Below are positions 41,104 through 51,087 of a stretch of 64,000 nt of DNA, one piece after another. The notes below the pieces were generated by a model. The model did not search any database and was not told where the DNA came from. It worked only from the letters and a program-made list of their open reading frames with translations. The position numbers and the translations under genes are program-made. Source of the stretch: Streptococcus suis. GTDB taxonomy: Bacteria > Bacillota > Bacilli > Lactobacillales > Streptococcaceae. The stretch is taken from assembly GCA_029593465.1 (NCBI GenBank), contig JAKTNK010000001.1, forward strand, positions 1 to 64,000, in the 5' to 3' direction. Position 1 is the stretch's first letter. The number at the start of each line of letters is the position of its first letter.

Positions 41104-41121
41104 TGTGATAACTTTTTCAAA
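41104..41121 (+). repeat. Short direct repeat near oriT-like region, copy 2
   Basis: TGTGATAACTTTTTCAAA; see the copy at 40365. Confidence 0.6.
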
Positions 41122-41182
41122 CATAAATTGGTACTTTACTATTATCTGAGAGTTTATCAGAATAAAATAGAAGGAGTATCCA

Positions 41183-41425
41183 ATGGAAACTATTACACAT
41201 AAAAATATTATGAAACTTGGCTTTTCTAAGACAGCATCAAAGCTGATTATTAGAGAAGCTAAAGCAATAGCTGTTGAACAATTTTATACTAGTCATTTAG
41301 ATAACAATGCGGTAAAATTAAGAAAATCGCCTTTTGATAATAGACGATTAGACTTAGCTCCTAAAGTTATCGTAGAGGAGTTGCTCGGTTTTCCAATAAC
41401 TGATGAAAGAAAGGAAAACAGATAA
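41183..41425 (+). CDS. DUF3173-type small protein, probable recombination directionality factor
   Basis: 80 residues: HKNIMKLGFSKTASKLIIREAKAIAVEQ is a helix-turn-helix-like start typical of the DUF3173 proteins encoded directly before integrases of ICESa2603-type elements. It ends exactly where the integrase gene begins (TAA followed by ATG). GAAGGAG is the SD. An excisionase-like role is inferred from size and position. Confidence 0.75.
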   Translation: METITHKNIMKLGFSKTASKLIIREAKAIAVEQFYTSHLDNNAVKLRKSPFDNRRLDLAPKVIVEELLGFPITDERKENR

Positions 41426-42586
41426 ATGTCTAAGAAATATAAAGGTGTATTTAGAGATGATAAAGGTAGGATATATTGTCAAACTGAATTTAAGGTATCT
41501 GCAACTGGGAAACGTCAACGTTTTAAACGTTATCGAAATATGTGGGGAAAATCTTTCACGACAGAGAAAGAAGCTTATGATGAGCTTTGTCGAGCAAGAG
41601 TTGAGTTTTATGATAAATTCGATTATTCAGATTATAATTTAACATTTGCTCAGTACATGGAAGATATTTTCTTACCGTATTATAGACAAACGGTACAGGA
41701 TTCAACCTATAGAACTGCAATCACTCATTTTACTTTATTTATAGAGGAATTCGGTAAAATGAAATTGCGTGATATTAAGCCACGTGATTGCGAGAGATTT
41801 CGATTGAAACTTATAGCAAATCATTCTCCTAATTATGCAAAATGTGTTTGGATCCGTTTCAAACAATGTTTAGGATATGCGGAAAGAATGGAATATATTA
41901 AAACTTTCCCATGTAAGAGTCTTGATAATCCGAAAGGGAAGCGACCAGATACAAAATTTTGGACATTCGACGAGTTCAAAAAAGTTATTGCAACCTTTGA
42001 TACAGAAGACTATGAAGATTTACATCGCTTTACGACAACTTGGTTATACTACATGACTGGGGTGCGAGTCAGTGAAGGTTTTGCTTTATTGTGGTCTGAT
42101 TATGATAAAGAGAATAAGCGAATTTTTGTCCATTCAACTTTAGAAGCGTTAAAAGGTGGTATTTATCGTATAAAAGACCAGACTAAAACGGATGCAGGGG
42201 TTCGATTTGTTGATCTAGATGATGAAACGATTAATGTCTTAGAACGTTGGAGAAAAGTTCAAGTTGCTAATTCTGATGATAACTACATCTTATCAAAGTT
42301 TGGTGAACCTATGGTTAAGAGTACCTTAACTAGAATGTTGAAGAGACAGGCTAAGTTAGCAGGAGTACCTGAGATAACTGGTAAAGGATTGAGACATAGT
42401 CATGATTCATTTATGATCAATGTCCTAGGAAAAGATGTTTTAGAAGTCTCTCAACGTTCAGGTAGAATTGATAAAGCTACAACTCTAAATACTTATTCTC
42501 ATTTTTACAATGCTAGAAAGCAGACAGTAGGTAATGAGATAACAGAATTATTGAAAAAGGAGGGTGTTTCATCAACACCCCGATAA
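41426..42586 (+). CDS. int: Tyrosine integrase of the rplL element
   Basis: 386 residues with an N-terminal arm-binding domain, a SAM-like core-binding domain (about 70-160) and the catalytic domain. Catalytic R214 (TGVRVSEG), R323 (KGLRHSH) and nucleophile Y357 (NTYSHFY) are present. Two positions usually His are K320 and R347 (SGRIDK where LGH is common). Ends 67 bp before the att core at 42654, the standard place for an integrase. Most similar in layout to Tn916/ICESa2603-type integrases. Confidence 0.92.
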   Translation: MSKKYKGVFRDDKGRIYCQTEFKVSATGKRQRFKRYRNMWGKSFTTEKEAYDELCRARVEFYDKFDYSDYNLTFAQYMEDIFLPYYRQTVQDSTYRTAITHFTLFIEEFGKMKLRDIKPRDCERFRLKLIANHSPNYAKCVWIRFKQCLGYAERMEYIKTFPCKSLDNPKGKRPDTKFWTFDEFKKVIATFDTEDYEDLHRFTTTWLYYMTGVRVSEGFALLWSDYDKENKRIFVHSTLEALKGGIYRIKDQTKTDAGVRFVDLDDETINVLERWRKVQVANSDDNYILSKFGEPMVKSTLTRMLKRQAKLAGVPEITGKGLRHSHDSFMINVLGKDVLEVSQRSGRIDKATTLNTYSHFYNARKQTVGNEITELLKKEGVSSTPR

Positions 42587-42653
42587 GGACCACTATCAAT
42601 AATATTTGACTAAAAAAATGCATAATACTAAGGTTTAAAAGCGATTTGCTTAT

Positions 42654-42668
42654 GTTACTCTTAAATAA
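42654..42668 (+). mobile_element. attR core
   Basis: GTTACTCTTAAATAA, exact copy of the last 15 bp of rplL. Marks the right end of the element. Confidence 0.88.
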
Positions 42669-42767
42669 GAGTCACATCATAATTAGATTGCGGAATCCCT
42701 ATTTACCAGTTTTTGAGAGCGATAAGCGATTGATAGAAACTGATAAATTGATTTGCTTTCCTGCCAA

Positions 42768-42803
42768 AAATCCTGCCAAAAATTCTTTGGCAGGATTTTT
42801 GTT
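42768..42803 (+). terminator. Terminator right of attR
   Basis: AAATCCTGCCAAA (42768-42780) with TTTGGCAGGATTT (42786-42798), then TTG TTTT. Confidence 0.8.
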
Positions 42804-42816
42804 TTAATGAATTTTC

Positions 42817-42848
42817 GGGGTAGACATTAGATTGTCTATCCCTTTTTT
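42817..42848 (+). terminator. Second terminator right of attR
   Basis: GGGGTAGACA (42817-42826) with TGTCTATCCC (42833-42842), followed by TTTTTT. Confidence 0.75.
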
Positions 42849-42954
42849 GCGTTTGGGAGGTAATTATGTAAAAGTATGAACAATCATCACGTCAATGGTG
42901 ATGTGTCATCTCATGACAATCTTAGGAGTTGATATTGAAAAAGCTACTCAGATA

Positions 42955-43190
42955 ATTGATGGAATGGAGCAAGCCGGTTGTCCTTATGACAATGCCGTGG
43001 CTGAAAGCACCTACCGCGCTTTCAAGATGGAGTTTGGTCATCAAGAACAATTGTCAACACTGGAAGAACTTGCCATAAAGACAAGAGACGCACTCATTGG
43101 TGGAACGATTACCGCATTCACAGTAGTCTCAATTACCAAACACCTATGGCCCTTAGAATCATCGCCTAATCAAATACATTTTATAAAAAG
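42955..43190 (+). pseudogene. IS3-family transposase C-terminal remnant
   Basis: GCPYDNAVAESTYRAFKME and EELAIKTRD, then after a one-base frame change HWWNDYRIHSSLNYQTPMA: the DDE-domain C-terminus of an IS3/IS150-type OrfB. The N-terminal two thirds are gone; the 20-odd codons upstream are not IS3-like. No terminal inverted repeats found. Confidence 0.8.
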
Positions 43191-43193
43191 TGT

Positions 43194-43409
43194 ATAGAAA
43201 ACGGTTGCCTTTTCAAACGATTGGGGCATTCATATGTAAAAACAACCTCGAGTGTTTATAGTCATTTATATCCGAATGCAGATTTAGAAGTAACTTCAAA
43301 GTTATCAACGCTTTTTAGTGAAAAGCTACCAAAATTAAATTATCTTTTTAAAAACCTTGATTTGATAGGCTTATTTCAAAATTTCCTCCAAATACTAATA
43401 GGGAGATAG
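43194..43409 (+). pseudogene. Second tyrosine integrase, C-terminal remnant
   Basis: KRLGHSYVKTTSSVYSHLYP contains the LGH motif and catalytic tyrosine of a phage/ICE integrase, followed by a C-terminal tail to the stop at 43409. The sequence differs from the integrase at 41426, so it belonged to another element that once occupied this site. Confidence 0.8.
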
Positions 43410-43667
43410 TATCATTTCTTAGTTGCTAAGACTAATCATGTTAGTTATTACTTGAAACACCTGATAAACTGACAAAAATCCTAGAAAATCATTACCATAA
43501 AGGATGAGAAAGTGAGGTTAGCTTGGTCTGAGATATTAGGAATGTAAGATGGTTTGGAACCGTCCGGTTTACGGGGAAATCTAGAAGATATCTAGTCAAG
43601 GTCGAATATCACGAATTATCTGACGATTATCATAAAGTTTTGAATCCACTTTTTAAAAAACTTAGTG

Positions 43668-43673
43668 TATAAT
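43668..43673 (+). promoter_or_regulatory. -10 element of the dlt operon
   Basis: TATAAT 24 bp before dltX; the -35 is weak. The region 43410-43660 holds no gene. Confidence 0.5.
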
Positions 43674-43697
43674 GTTGAAAGGTAAAAGGTGGTTTGT

Positions 43698-43844
43698 ATG
43701 AAACAATTAAAAAAAAGTAACCATTGGCCGGTCTATCGCTTTATAGGACAGACCTTGTTTTATTTTTTGATTATCATGATTTTGCTGTATTTTTTTGGAT
43801 ATGCAGGACATGGTCAAGGTAAATTTATTTATAATGAATTTTAG
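43698..43844 (+). CDS. dltX: D-alanyl-lipoteichoic acid biosynthesis protein DltX
   Basis: 48 residues: basic N-terminus, one membrane segment (about 19-37), and the C-terminal GKFIYNEF that defines DltX. Small membrane partner needed for passing D-alanine across the membrane with DltB/DltD. SD AAAGGTGG. Easily missed because of its size. Precedes dltA by 8 nt. Confidence 0.92.
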   Translation: MKQLKKSNHWPVYRFIGQTLFYFLIIMILLYFFGYAGHGQGKFIYNEF

Positions 43845-43852
43845 AGGTGTTT

Positions 43853-45388
43853 ATGATTAACGATATGATTCAGAAGGTAGAGCACTTTGCTCAAATGCAG
43901 CCTGATTTTCCTGTTTATTGTATCAAAGGGGATTGTTATAGCTATGCTACGCTAAAGTCGGATTCAGATGCGTTAGCGGCTCACATAGATGGGCTAGGAC
44001 TGACGGAAAAATCTCCTATTTTAGTGTTTGGTGGGCTTGAGTATCCGATGTTGGCCAGTTTTTTAGCTGCTAGTAAGACAGGACACGCTTATATTCCGGT
44101 TGATAGCCATTCAGCCTTAGACCGTATCGAAGCTATTTTGGAAGTGGCTCAGCCAGAATTGATTATCGCGGTAACGGATTTTCCAATTGATACGACGGTG
44201 CCCGTTATTGTTGCGGATGAATTGACAAGCATTTTTGCGACTCAGTTGTCTTACGAGATGAAACACCCTGTTTCAGGAGATGATAATTACTACATTATCT
44301 TTACCTCAGGAACCACTGGTAAGCCAAAAGGGGTACAAATTTCACACGATAATTTATTGAGTTTTACCAACTGGATGATTGAGGACGAGGCTTTTAGCCT
44401 GCCAGAGCGTCCTCAGATGCTTGCTCAGCCCCCATACTCGTTTGATTTATCAGTCATGTATTGGGCGCCAACACTAGCAACAGGGGGCACTCTCTATGCT
44501 TTACCATCTGATATTATTGCAGATTTTGCTACCCTCTTTAACTACATTGCTCAATTACCTGTTCAGATTTGGACATCGACCCCTTCTTTTGCAGAAATGG
44601 CAATGCTATCTGAACATTTCTGTGCAGAAATGATGCCAAACATCACTCATTTTTATTTTGATGGCGAAGAGTTAACCGTTGCCACAGCTAAAAAGTTACG
44701 CAGCCGTTTTCCAGAAGCTAGAATTGTCAATGCCTATGGTCCGACAGAGGCTACGGTTGCCCTTTCAGCAGTTGCGGTTACCGATGAGATGATAGAGACC
44801 GCTAAACGATTGCCGATTGGTTATCCAAAACCTGATTCGCCGACAGTTATTCTGGACGATTTGGGGCAAGAGGTACCACAAGGACAACAAGGCGAAATTG
44901 TCGTAACGGGTCCAGCTGTTTCCAAAGGCTATTTGAATAACCCAGAACGGACTCAGGCAGCCTTTTTTGAGTACAATGGCTTGCCAGCCTACCACACGGG
45001 GGATATCGGGAGTTTTAATGAGGAAGGCCTACTCCTTTATGGTGGTCGCATGGATTTTCAAATCAAGTTTAATGGTTATCGGATTGAACTTGAAGAGGTA
45101 TCTCAACATTTGAACAAATCGCAATATGTCAAAATGGCAGTGGCAGTACCTCGTTATAACAAGCAGCACAAGGTTCAAAATCTTTTAGCTTATATCGTGT
45201 TGGAAGATGGTGTTTTAGAGCGATTTGTTAACCCACGTGAGCTGACGAAAGCTATCAAAGAAGATATCAAGGACTATATCATGCCCTATATGATACCTTC
45301 TAAGTTTTTATACAAGGAGGACTTACCACTGACCCCTAATGGTAAAATTGACATTAAGGGTCTTATCAATGAGGTGAATCAGACATGA
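43853..45388 (+). CDS. dltA: D-alanine--D-alanyl carrier protein ligase
   Basis: 511 residues from ATG 43853 (GAGGTG upstream). Adenylation motifs [27 protein letters not shown] and catalytic lysine in TPNGKID. Activates D-Ala and loads it on DltC. dltA-dltB overlap by 4 nt. Confidence 0.96.
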   Translation: MINDMIQKVEHFAQMQPDFPVYCIKGDCYSYATLKSDSDALAAHIDGLGLTEKSPILVFGGLEYPMLASFLAASKTGHAYIPVDSHSALDRIEAILEVAQPELIIAVTDFPIDTTVPVIVADELTSIFATQLSYEMKHPVSGDDNYYIIFTSGTTGKPKGVQISHDNLLSFTNWMIEDEAFSLPERPQMLAQPPYSFDLSVMYWAPTLATGGTLYALPSDIIADFATLFNYIAQLPVQIWTSTPSFAEMAMLSEHFCAEMMPNITHFYFDGEELTVATAKKLRSRFPEARIVNAYGPTEATVALSAVAVTDEMIETAKRLPIGYPKPDSPTVILDDLGQEVPQGQQGEIVVTGPAVSKGYLNNPERTQAAFFEYNGLPAYHTGDIGSFNEEGLLLYGGRMDFQIKFNGYRIELEEVSQHLNKSQYVKMAVAVPRYNKQHKVQNLLAYIVLEDGVLERFVNPRELTKAIKEDIKDYIMPYMIPSKFLYKEDLPLTPNGKIDIKGLINEVNQT

Positions 45389-46638
45389 TTGAAATCCTCA
45401 AGACTCTCCCCAATTGGGAGCCTTATGGTAATCCGAGTTATTTTTTCTATCTTTTGCCAGCCCTGTTGCCGATTACCATTGGTTTGTTTTTCAAAAAACG
45501 CTTTCCTATTTATGAATGGTTGGTTAGCTTATTGTTCATCATTTTGATGTTCACAGGAAACAAGTATCATCAACTTTTCGCCCTAGCCTTTTATATCGTC
45601 TGGCAAATCGTCTGGGTTTATAGTTACAAATGGTATCGTCGTCGCTTTAATAATAAATGGGTCTTTTACCTCCATGTTTTCTTGGCTTTGTTGCCTCTGG
45701 TTTGTGTTAAGGTAACGCCCGCCATTACAGACCACAACCAGTCCCTGTTAGGCTTTTTAGGGATTTCTTATTTGACCTTTAGGTCTGTGGGGATGCTGAT
45801 GGAAATGCGAGACGGCACTTTGACAGCCTTTGGTTTTTGGGCATTTTTACGCTTCATGCTCTTTATGCCGACCTTCTCGAGTGGTCCAATTGATCGCTTT
45901 CGTCGTTTCGAAGAGGATTATCACCATATCCCAGACCGTAACGAGTTACTAGATATGATTGAAAAGGCTGTTTGGTATGTGATGCTAGGCTTGTTCTACA
46001 AGTTTATTGTTGCCTATTTCTTTGGAACAGTTCTGATGGCGCCACTGAAATTGATGGCTTTACAGGCTGGTGGTGTCTTTAATTGGCCAACGGTTGGGGT
46101 CATGTATGCGTATGGCTTTGACTTATTTTTTGATTTTGCAGGCTATACCATGTTTGCCCTAGCTGCGTCTTATTTGATGGGGATTAAATCTCCGATAAAC
46201 TTTGATAAGCCTTTCATTGCCAAAGACTTGAAAGAATTTTGGAATCGTTGGCACATGAGCCTGTCTTTCTGGTTTCGAGATTTTGTCTTCATGAGGCTGG
46301 TGTTTGTTTTGATGCGACGTAAGGTCTTTAAGAATCGTAATGTCACTTCCAGCGTTGCTTATGTGGTTAATATGCTAATCATGGGCTTCTGGCATGGCGT
46401 GACTTGGTACTATATTGCTTACGGCTTATTTCATGGTTTGGGATTGGTGATCAACGATGCCTGGTTGCGTCGTAAAAAGCTCATCAACAAAGAGCGCAAA
46501 AAAGCTGGTCGTCCTCCTTTGCCAGACAATCAATGGACGCGAGCTTTGTCACGGCTGATTACCTTCCATGCTGTGATGATCTCATTCCTGATTTTTTCAG
46601 GTTTCTTAGATCAATTATGGTTTGGACCACTTAACTAA
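45385..46638 (+). CDS. dltB: D-alanyl transfer protein DltB (MBOAT family)
   Basis: 417 residues with about eleven hydrophobic segments and the MBOAT signature ending in [11 protein letters not shown] with its conserved histidine. Moves D-Ala from DltC through the membrane towards lipoteichoic acid. Confidence 0.96.
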   Translation: MIEILKTLPNWEPYGNPSYFFYLLPALLPITIGLFFKKRFPIYEWLVSLLFIILMFTGNKYHQLFALAFYIVWQIVWVYSYKWYRRRFNNKWVFYLHVFLALLPLVCVKVTPAITDHNQSLLGFLGISYLTFRSVGMLMEMRDGTLTAFGFWAFLRFMLFMPTFSSGPIDRFRRFEEDYHHIPDRNELLDMIEKAVWYVMLGLFYKFIVAYFFGTVLMAPLKLMALQAGGVFNWPTVGVMYAYGFDLFFDFAGYTMFALAASYLMGIKSPINFDKPFIAKDLKEFWNRWHMSLSFWFRDFVFMRLVFVLMRRKVFKNRNVTSSVAYVVNMLIMGFWHGVTWYYIAYGLFHGLGLVINDAWLRRKKLINKERKKAGRPPLPDNQWTRALSRLITFHAVMISFLIFSGFLDQLWFGPLN

Positions 46639-46652
46639 AAAGGAGAATACAA

Positions 46653-46892
46653 ATGGATGTTAAAACTAAAATTATTGAACTGATTGATGATTTATTTATG
46701 GAAGATGTTTCCGATATGATGGATGAGGATTTGTTTGATGCGGGTGTCTTAGATAGTATGGGAACCGTTGAACTCATTTTAGCCTTAGAAGAAACATTTG
46801 AGATTAAGGTTCCTGTTTCTGAATTTGGGCGAGATGACTGGAATACGGCTAATAAGATTATTGCTGGTGTTGAGGAATTGAGGAATGCTTAA
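46653..46892 (+). CDS. dltC: D-alanyl carrier protein
   Basis: 79 residues, acyl-carrier fold with the phosphopantetheine serine in [13 protein letters not shown]. Acidic overall. Overlaps dltD by 8 nt. Carries D-Ala from DltA to DltB. Confidence 0.96.
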   Translation: MDVKTKIIELIDDLFMEDVSDMMDEDLFDAGVLDSMGTVELILALEETFEIKVPVSEFGRDDWNTANKIIAGVEELRNA

Positions 46893-48153
46893 AAGGCTCT
46901 GGTTGATTTTAGGCCCTGTCTTGGTAGCAGCGGTGCTGGCTTTTATGACCATCATGCTCTATCCCTTATCCAGTAGCAAGGAAGTGTCTTACCAAACGGA
47001 AAAAGAATACTCCGTAGCACTGTCGGCTAATTCGTTTAAACAGTCAACAATCAAAAAAGCAGCCTTAACGGATTCTAAACACCGCTTCATTCCCTTTTTC
47101 GGCTCTAGTGAATGGAGTCGCTTTGATACTATGAATCCAGCTATATTAGCCCAAGGTTATGACAGAGGTTACCGTCCCTACATGCTAGGTGAGCGTGGTT
47201 CAGCCTCCCTGACGCATTATTTGGGGATGCAACAAATGGAAGCTGGTATAAGCGGTAAAAAAGCGGTATATGTCGTATCGCCTCAGTGGTTTACTAGGGA
47301 GGGAACTTCTCCAGCAGCTTTTGCGAAATTTTTCAGCACCAGTCAGTTAACGGACTTTTTATTAAATCAAAAAGGCACTAAAGCTGACCGTGTGGCCGCT
47401 AAACGTCTCTTGCGGATGCAAAAAAATGGGGTGATGTCTGAATTGGTTACTAAGGTTGCCCAAGGCAGGAAACTCACTGCCTCTGAAAAAAGTGCTATTG
47501 AGAGGCGACACCAGTTCGCACTCAAGCAGGAAGCCTTGTTTGGTCATGTTTTTCCAACGGCTTATCGTTACAACCATGTTGTTGTTCCGCGTGCCAAGGC
47601 ATTGCCCCAACCATTTTCTTATGAGGCCTTAGAGCGGTTGGCAACTGCAGAAGGCAAGGCTGCTACCAGTAATAACGATTTGCAAATTCAAAATAGCTTT
47701 TTTAAACAGCGGATAAAGGGACGATTACCTAAGTTGAAAGGTTTCCAACGTTCTTATAGCTATCTGCAGTCACCAGAATATACGGATTTGGAGCTAGTTT
47801 TACACGAATTTGCCAAGAATCAGACGAGGGTGATGTTTGTCATTCCCCCTGTTAATGAACGCTGGGCAGCTTACTCGGGATTGAACTTAGAAAAATACCA
47901 GCAAGCTGTTGCTAAAATAAAATACCAACTGGAAAGTCAAGGTTTTCATCATATTTTAGATTTGTCTAAAGATGGCAGCAAGGATTATTTCATGCAAGAT
48001 ACGATTCATTTGGGCTGGAATGGATGGCTAGCCTTTGATAAAGGGGTCAATGCCTTTTTAACCTCAGAACAACCTGCCCCAGACTATCATTTGCAGGATA
48101 TCTTTTTAAGTAAAAAATGGGCAAATACTACTAAAGTGCCATACGAATTTTAG
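46885..48153 (+). CDS. dltD: D-alanyl-lipoteichoic acid biosynthesis protein DltD
   Basis: 422 residues, an N-terminal membrane anchor (about 3-24) and an extracellular SGNH-like domain: [11 protein letters not shown] holds the catalytic serine and [10 protein letters not shown] the Asp/His pair. Last step of LTA D-alanylation, which lowers surface charge and gives resistance to cationic peptides. Confidence 0.95.
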   Translation: MLKRLWLILGPVLVAAVLAFMTIMLYPLSSSKEVSYQTEKEYSVALSANSFKQSTIKKAALTDSKHRFIPFFGSSEWSRFDTMNPAILAQGYDRGYRPYMLGERGSASLTHYLGMQQMEAGISGKKAVYVVSPQWFTREGTSPAAFAKFFSTSQLTDFLLNQKGTKADRVAAKRLLRMQKNGVMSELVTKVAQGRKLTASEKSAIERRHQFALKQEALFGHVFPTAYRYNHVVVPRAKALPQPFSYEALERLATAEGKAATSNNDLQIQNSFFKQRIKGRLPKLKGFQRSYSYLQSPEYTDLELVLHEFAKNQTRVMFVIPPVNERWAAYSGLNLEKYQQAVAKIKYQLESQGFHHILDLSKDGSKDYFMQDTIHLGWNGWLAFDKGVNAFLTSEQPAPDYHLQDIFLSKKWANTTKVPYEF

Positions 48154-48480
48154 CTCTAGCCATTGGTAGATTCCTATAAAATTATTATAAGAGAGGGCAT
48201 GTTTGTCTTTTCTTTTTTTGTTATATTGAAAATAGAAAACTTCAAATGAGATATGTTAATGGCATTTTTTGCCAGATTCTCTTTGAAATTATTAGTAAGA
48301 AGTTGTAAGAAATAGAGGTTGGACTAAAATAATCAGAATATTTTTAAGATAACCAGGTTGTTACTATTATCAAACGTGAAAGAATCTTTTTAATCCCCAA
48401 GCAAGTTCTCGTTAAAACCAAGAGAGACAGCGTGATTATAAAAAATAAGCATCAATATTAAAAATTAAAACAATACCCCG
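48154..48480. other. AT-rich gap after dltD
   Basis: No gene is visible. A TGGC/GCCA hairpin with a T-rich loop lies at 48264-48277. The gap ends at the left repeat of the IS30-type element. Confidence 0.6.
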
Positions 48481-49428
48481 CGTTGTAAAATGAAGTGCAA
48501 CCAAAAGACATGTTCGTCTGATATACTAGAATTCCCAAACTCAGTATAGAAAGCAGATGAACATGCCCAACCCTCATGCTACCAGAAAATCGACCTATTC
48601 TCATCTCTCAGCCACAGAACGTAGTGAAATGGCTGCTTATCTTAAAATGGGAAAGAAAGCAGTTGAGATTGCTCAGCTCTTGGGGCGTCACCGTTCTACA
48701 ATCTGTCGAGAAATCAGATGTGCTTCAGTAAATCAGGTACAGGATAAGAATGGGAAACGAGCCTATTTCAGCGCCTATTTCGCTGATAGTGGGCAACGTG
48801 TCTATGAAACCAATCGTCAAAAGTGTTCTTATCTCAAATTGAATGCCTGCTCCGTTAGGTTCATTGAACAATTAGCAGATACCTTGAAGGCTAACATCTG
48901 CCTGAGATGATTCGTATCAGAAAAACGTTTTAAGAAAGTCACGAAGACGAATCGGAAGACTTTGGGTAAGTCTATCGAAGAACATCCAGAGTGTATCAAA
49001 GATCGTTCTGAATTTGGGTCTTGGGCGATTGATTTGGGTTCTTGGCAAGAAAACCAAAGGTGAAGCTCTTATGTTGACTTTGCTAGAGCGCCAGACACGC
49101 TATGCACTGGGCGTTAAGCTAAAAGACAAACATTCCCACACTATTAATAGTGTGGGAATGTTGATGTTTACTTTGCACATCCATATGCTTCACATGAGAA
49201 AGGCTCAAACGAGAACTTCAATGGCCTCCTCAGAGAAGATGTCCCTACAGGCGTCTCGCTTCAGTCACTAAGCTCTGAAGAACTGGACAATGATATCGCT
49301 ACCATCAATGAGCGCCCAAGCCGACTTCTTCAGTATCAATCCTCAAAATGTCTGTTTGGGCTAGCCCAAACAGCTTAACGTCTGGAACTCTAGTTATCTA
49401 TGAACTGGTTGCACTTGACTTGACAACG
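48481..49428 (+). mobile_element. Decayed IS30-family insertion sequence (IS1239-like)
   Basis: Imperfect terminal inverted repeats at 48481-48502 and 49407-49428 (the latter starts GGTTGCACTTGACTTGACAA). About 950 bp between the outer ends. Carries a transposase gene with an internal deletion and frameshifts. The right end has removed the start of the glycosyltransferase gene. Confidence 0.85.
48557..49379 (+). pseudogene. IS30-family transposase, broken
   Basis: The first 117 codons give YSHLSATERSEMAAYLKMG and RHRSTICREI, the helix-turn-helix of IS30 transposases. After a stop at 48908-48910 pieces of the rest follow in different frames (KTKGEALMLTLLERQTRYA; SHEKGSNENFNGLLRE; SLSSEELDNDIATINERP). 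The start of the DDE region is missing, so the enzyme is inactive. Confidence 0.88.
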
Positions 49429-51087
49429 TGTGTATTAAAAAACAATTGCTCAGTAGCCCGTTTTGGCGATGGTGAAGTGGACATTATCAATGGAAAAAGT
49501 ATTCCTTATCAAGTTTATGATAGCAATCTTGCAGAAGATTTACGCCATATCTTAGAACGGCAAAGTGATCAAGAGTTCCTAGTTTGTTTGCCTGATGTTT
49601 TTGAACATGTTGAGCGTTATAACAGTTCTGCACAGTTGTTTTGGGACAGTCATTTTGAGCAATATGAGTCGTTTTACCAGACAGAGTTGATGTCTGATTG
49701 GTATGGTTCAACCTTTTTATCCAGACCTTATATTGATTTAGTAGACAAGTCACAAGCGAAGTCTTATTTTGATAAATTAAAGCAACTATGGGAAAGTAGA
49801 GATATTCTGATTGTTGAAGGAACTACATCGCGATCAGGTGTAGGCAATGATCTTTTTGATAATGCAAAGTCTATTAAGCGTATCATAGGTCCTTCGAAAA
49901 ACGCTTATTCAAAAGCAAAAGAATTATTTGAAGCGATTCAGGAGCACGGCAAGGATAAACTAGTGTTGCTAATGCTAGGTCCCACTGCTAAAGTATTGGC
50001 TGCTGCACTGTCGACTAAAGGTATCCAAGCGATTGATTTAGGTCACATTGATTCAGAATATGAGTGGTTTAAACGTCAAGTGACTCATAAGGTCAAATTA
50101 GAAAACAAACATACCGCTGAGTTCAATCAAGACCACGGGGTTTTACCTGAGATAGATGAAACTTACACATCACAAATTGTACTTGATTTAAGCGGCACCA
50201 ATGATTTGAATAAGCAAGGCATGATTAGTGTCATTGTTCCTGTCTATAATAGCGAACAGTATCTGGAGCGTTGTTTAAATTCTATTTTAGCTCAGACCTA
50301 TCCTAATTTTGAGGCAATCGTTATTAATGATGGGTCAACAGACCGTAGTGCAGCTATTCTCGAAGATTATGCGACAAGAGACAGTCGAATTAAGGTTTTT
50401 CATCAAGTTAACCAAGGCCCCTCAGCGGCTCGTAATTTTGCCTTAAATCTAGTTCAAGGGGATTATATTACCTTTATTGACTCTGATGATTTTGTTGATG
50501 ACGCTTATTTGGAAAAATTATTACGCACTTTGCTAAAAAATGATGCTGATATTGCTTCCACCAGCTTTACCTCCTATAATGAAGAACGTCAGAGTTTTCT
50601 ATTCTTTGCGACTAAGGATAACTATTTTGAAGCGGTCTATAGTCCAGAAGAATGGCTCAATCATGAAAATACAGGGCAGTATAATCTTTTTCTCATTGTA
50701 ACCTTCATGACCTTAAAACTCTACAAGCGCCATTTATTTACAGACATTGAGTATCCTGTAGGGCGTACTCGAGAAGACGATGCGATTGGTTATAAACTTT
50801 GCCTTCGTGCCAATAAAATTGCTTTTATTAATGAAGGGTGCTATTACTATTCTCAGCATGCAGATTCCTTGTCTAAAACAGTAATGTTGAAAGACATTGA
50901 TGGGATGATTGCTAATGCTGAGGAGCGGATAGCTTTGCTAGCAGCAATGGGCTTAGACGTTACGATTCATATCAAATCATACGTTGAACGTCTCGAAAAA
51001 TGTCTCAATGATGCGACTAATATGAGCGACATCGACAGCTATAAAAAAATTAAAGTGAAACTTGATTTGATAAAAAATAAACATTAA
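49348..51087 (+). CDS. Two-domain glycosyltransferase (GT-D plus GT2), N-terminus replaced by IS sequence
   Basis: The open frame of 579 residues begins inside the IS; native sequence starts near codon 28 (49429). The first domain (about 34-265) resembles the GT-D/DUF1792 fold, with the DxE motif D41-G-E43 in VARFGDGE. A GT2 domain follows from residue 292 (MISVIVPVYNSEQYLE, NDGSTDRS, FIDSDDF). Such fusions build glycans on serine-rich adhesins or surface polymers. The original start, and perhaps 20-30 residues, are gone; the IS-derived ATG at 49348 keeps the frame open but has no clear SD. Confidence 0.8.
   Translation: MSVWASPNSLTSGTLVIYELVALDLTTCVLKNNCSVARFGDGEVDIINGKSIPYQVYDSNLAEDLRHILERQSDQEFLVCLPDVFEHVERYNSSAQLFWDSHFEQYESFYQTELMSDWYGSTFLSRPYIDLVDKSQAKSYFDKLKQLWESRDILIVEGTTSRSGVGNDLFDNAKSIKRIIGPSKNAYSKAKELFEAIQEHGKDKLVLLMLGPTAKVLAAALSTKGIQAIDLGHIDSEYEWFKRQVTHKVKLENKHTAEFNQDHGVLPEIDETYTSQIVLDLSGTNDLNKQGMISVIVPVYNSEQYLERCLNSILAQTYPNFEAIVINDGSTDRSAAILEDYATRDSRIKVFHQVNQGPSAARNFALNLVQGDYITFIDSDDFVDDAYLEKLLRTLLKNDADIASTSFTSYNEERQSFLFFATKDNYFEAVYSPEEWLNHENTGQYNLFLIVTFMTLKLYKRHLFTDIEYPVGRTREDDAIGYKLCLRANKIAFINEGCYYYSQHADSLSKTVMLKDIDGMIANAEERIALLAAMGLDVTIHIKSYVERLEKCLNDATNMSDIDSYKKIKVKLDLIKNKH

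Larger units (their letters stand above)
35547..42668. mobile_element. 7.1-kb integrative element in rplL carrying cadmium resistance
   Basis: Bounded by the att cores at 35532 and 42654. Contents: unknown 98-residue protein, broken serine recombinase, cadC-cadA between 198-bp direct repeats, frameshifted small gene, oriT-like region with MobC-like gene, DUF3173-type protein and tyrosine integrase next to the right end. No relaxase or secretion genes, so it is a mobilisable element or a decayed ICE. Confidence 0.85.

Noticed and set aside
42895-42954. Start of the 100-codon frame at 42895 as a real gene
   Set aside because: The codons before GCPYDNAV do not match the transposase, and the frame breaks again later; it is a fusion of debris.
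49139-49156. CACACTATTAATAGTGTG palindrome as a regulatory site
   Set aside because: It lies inside the decayed transposase, at or near a deletion junction, and is more likely a by-product of the rearrangement.
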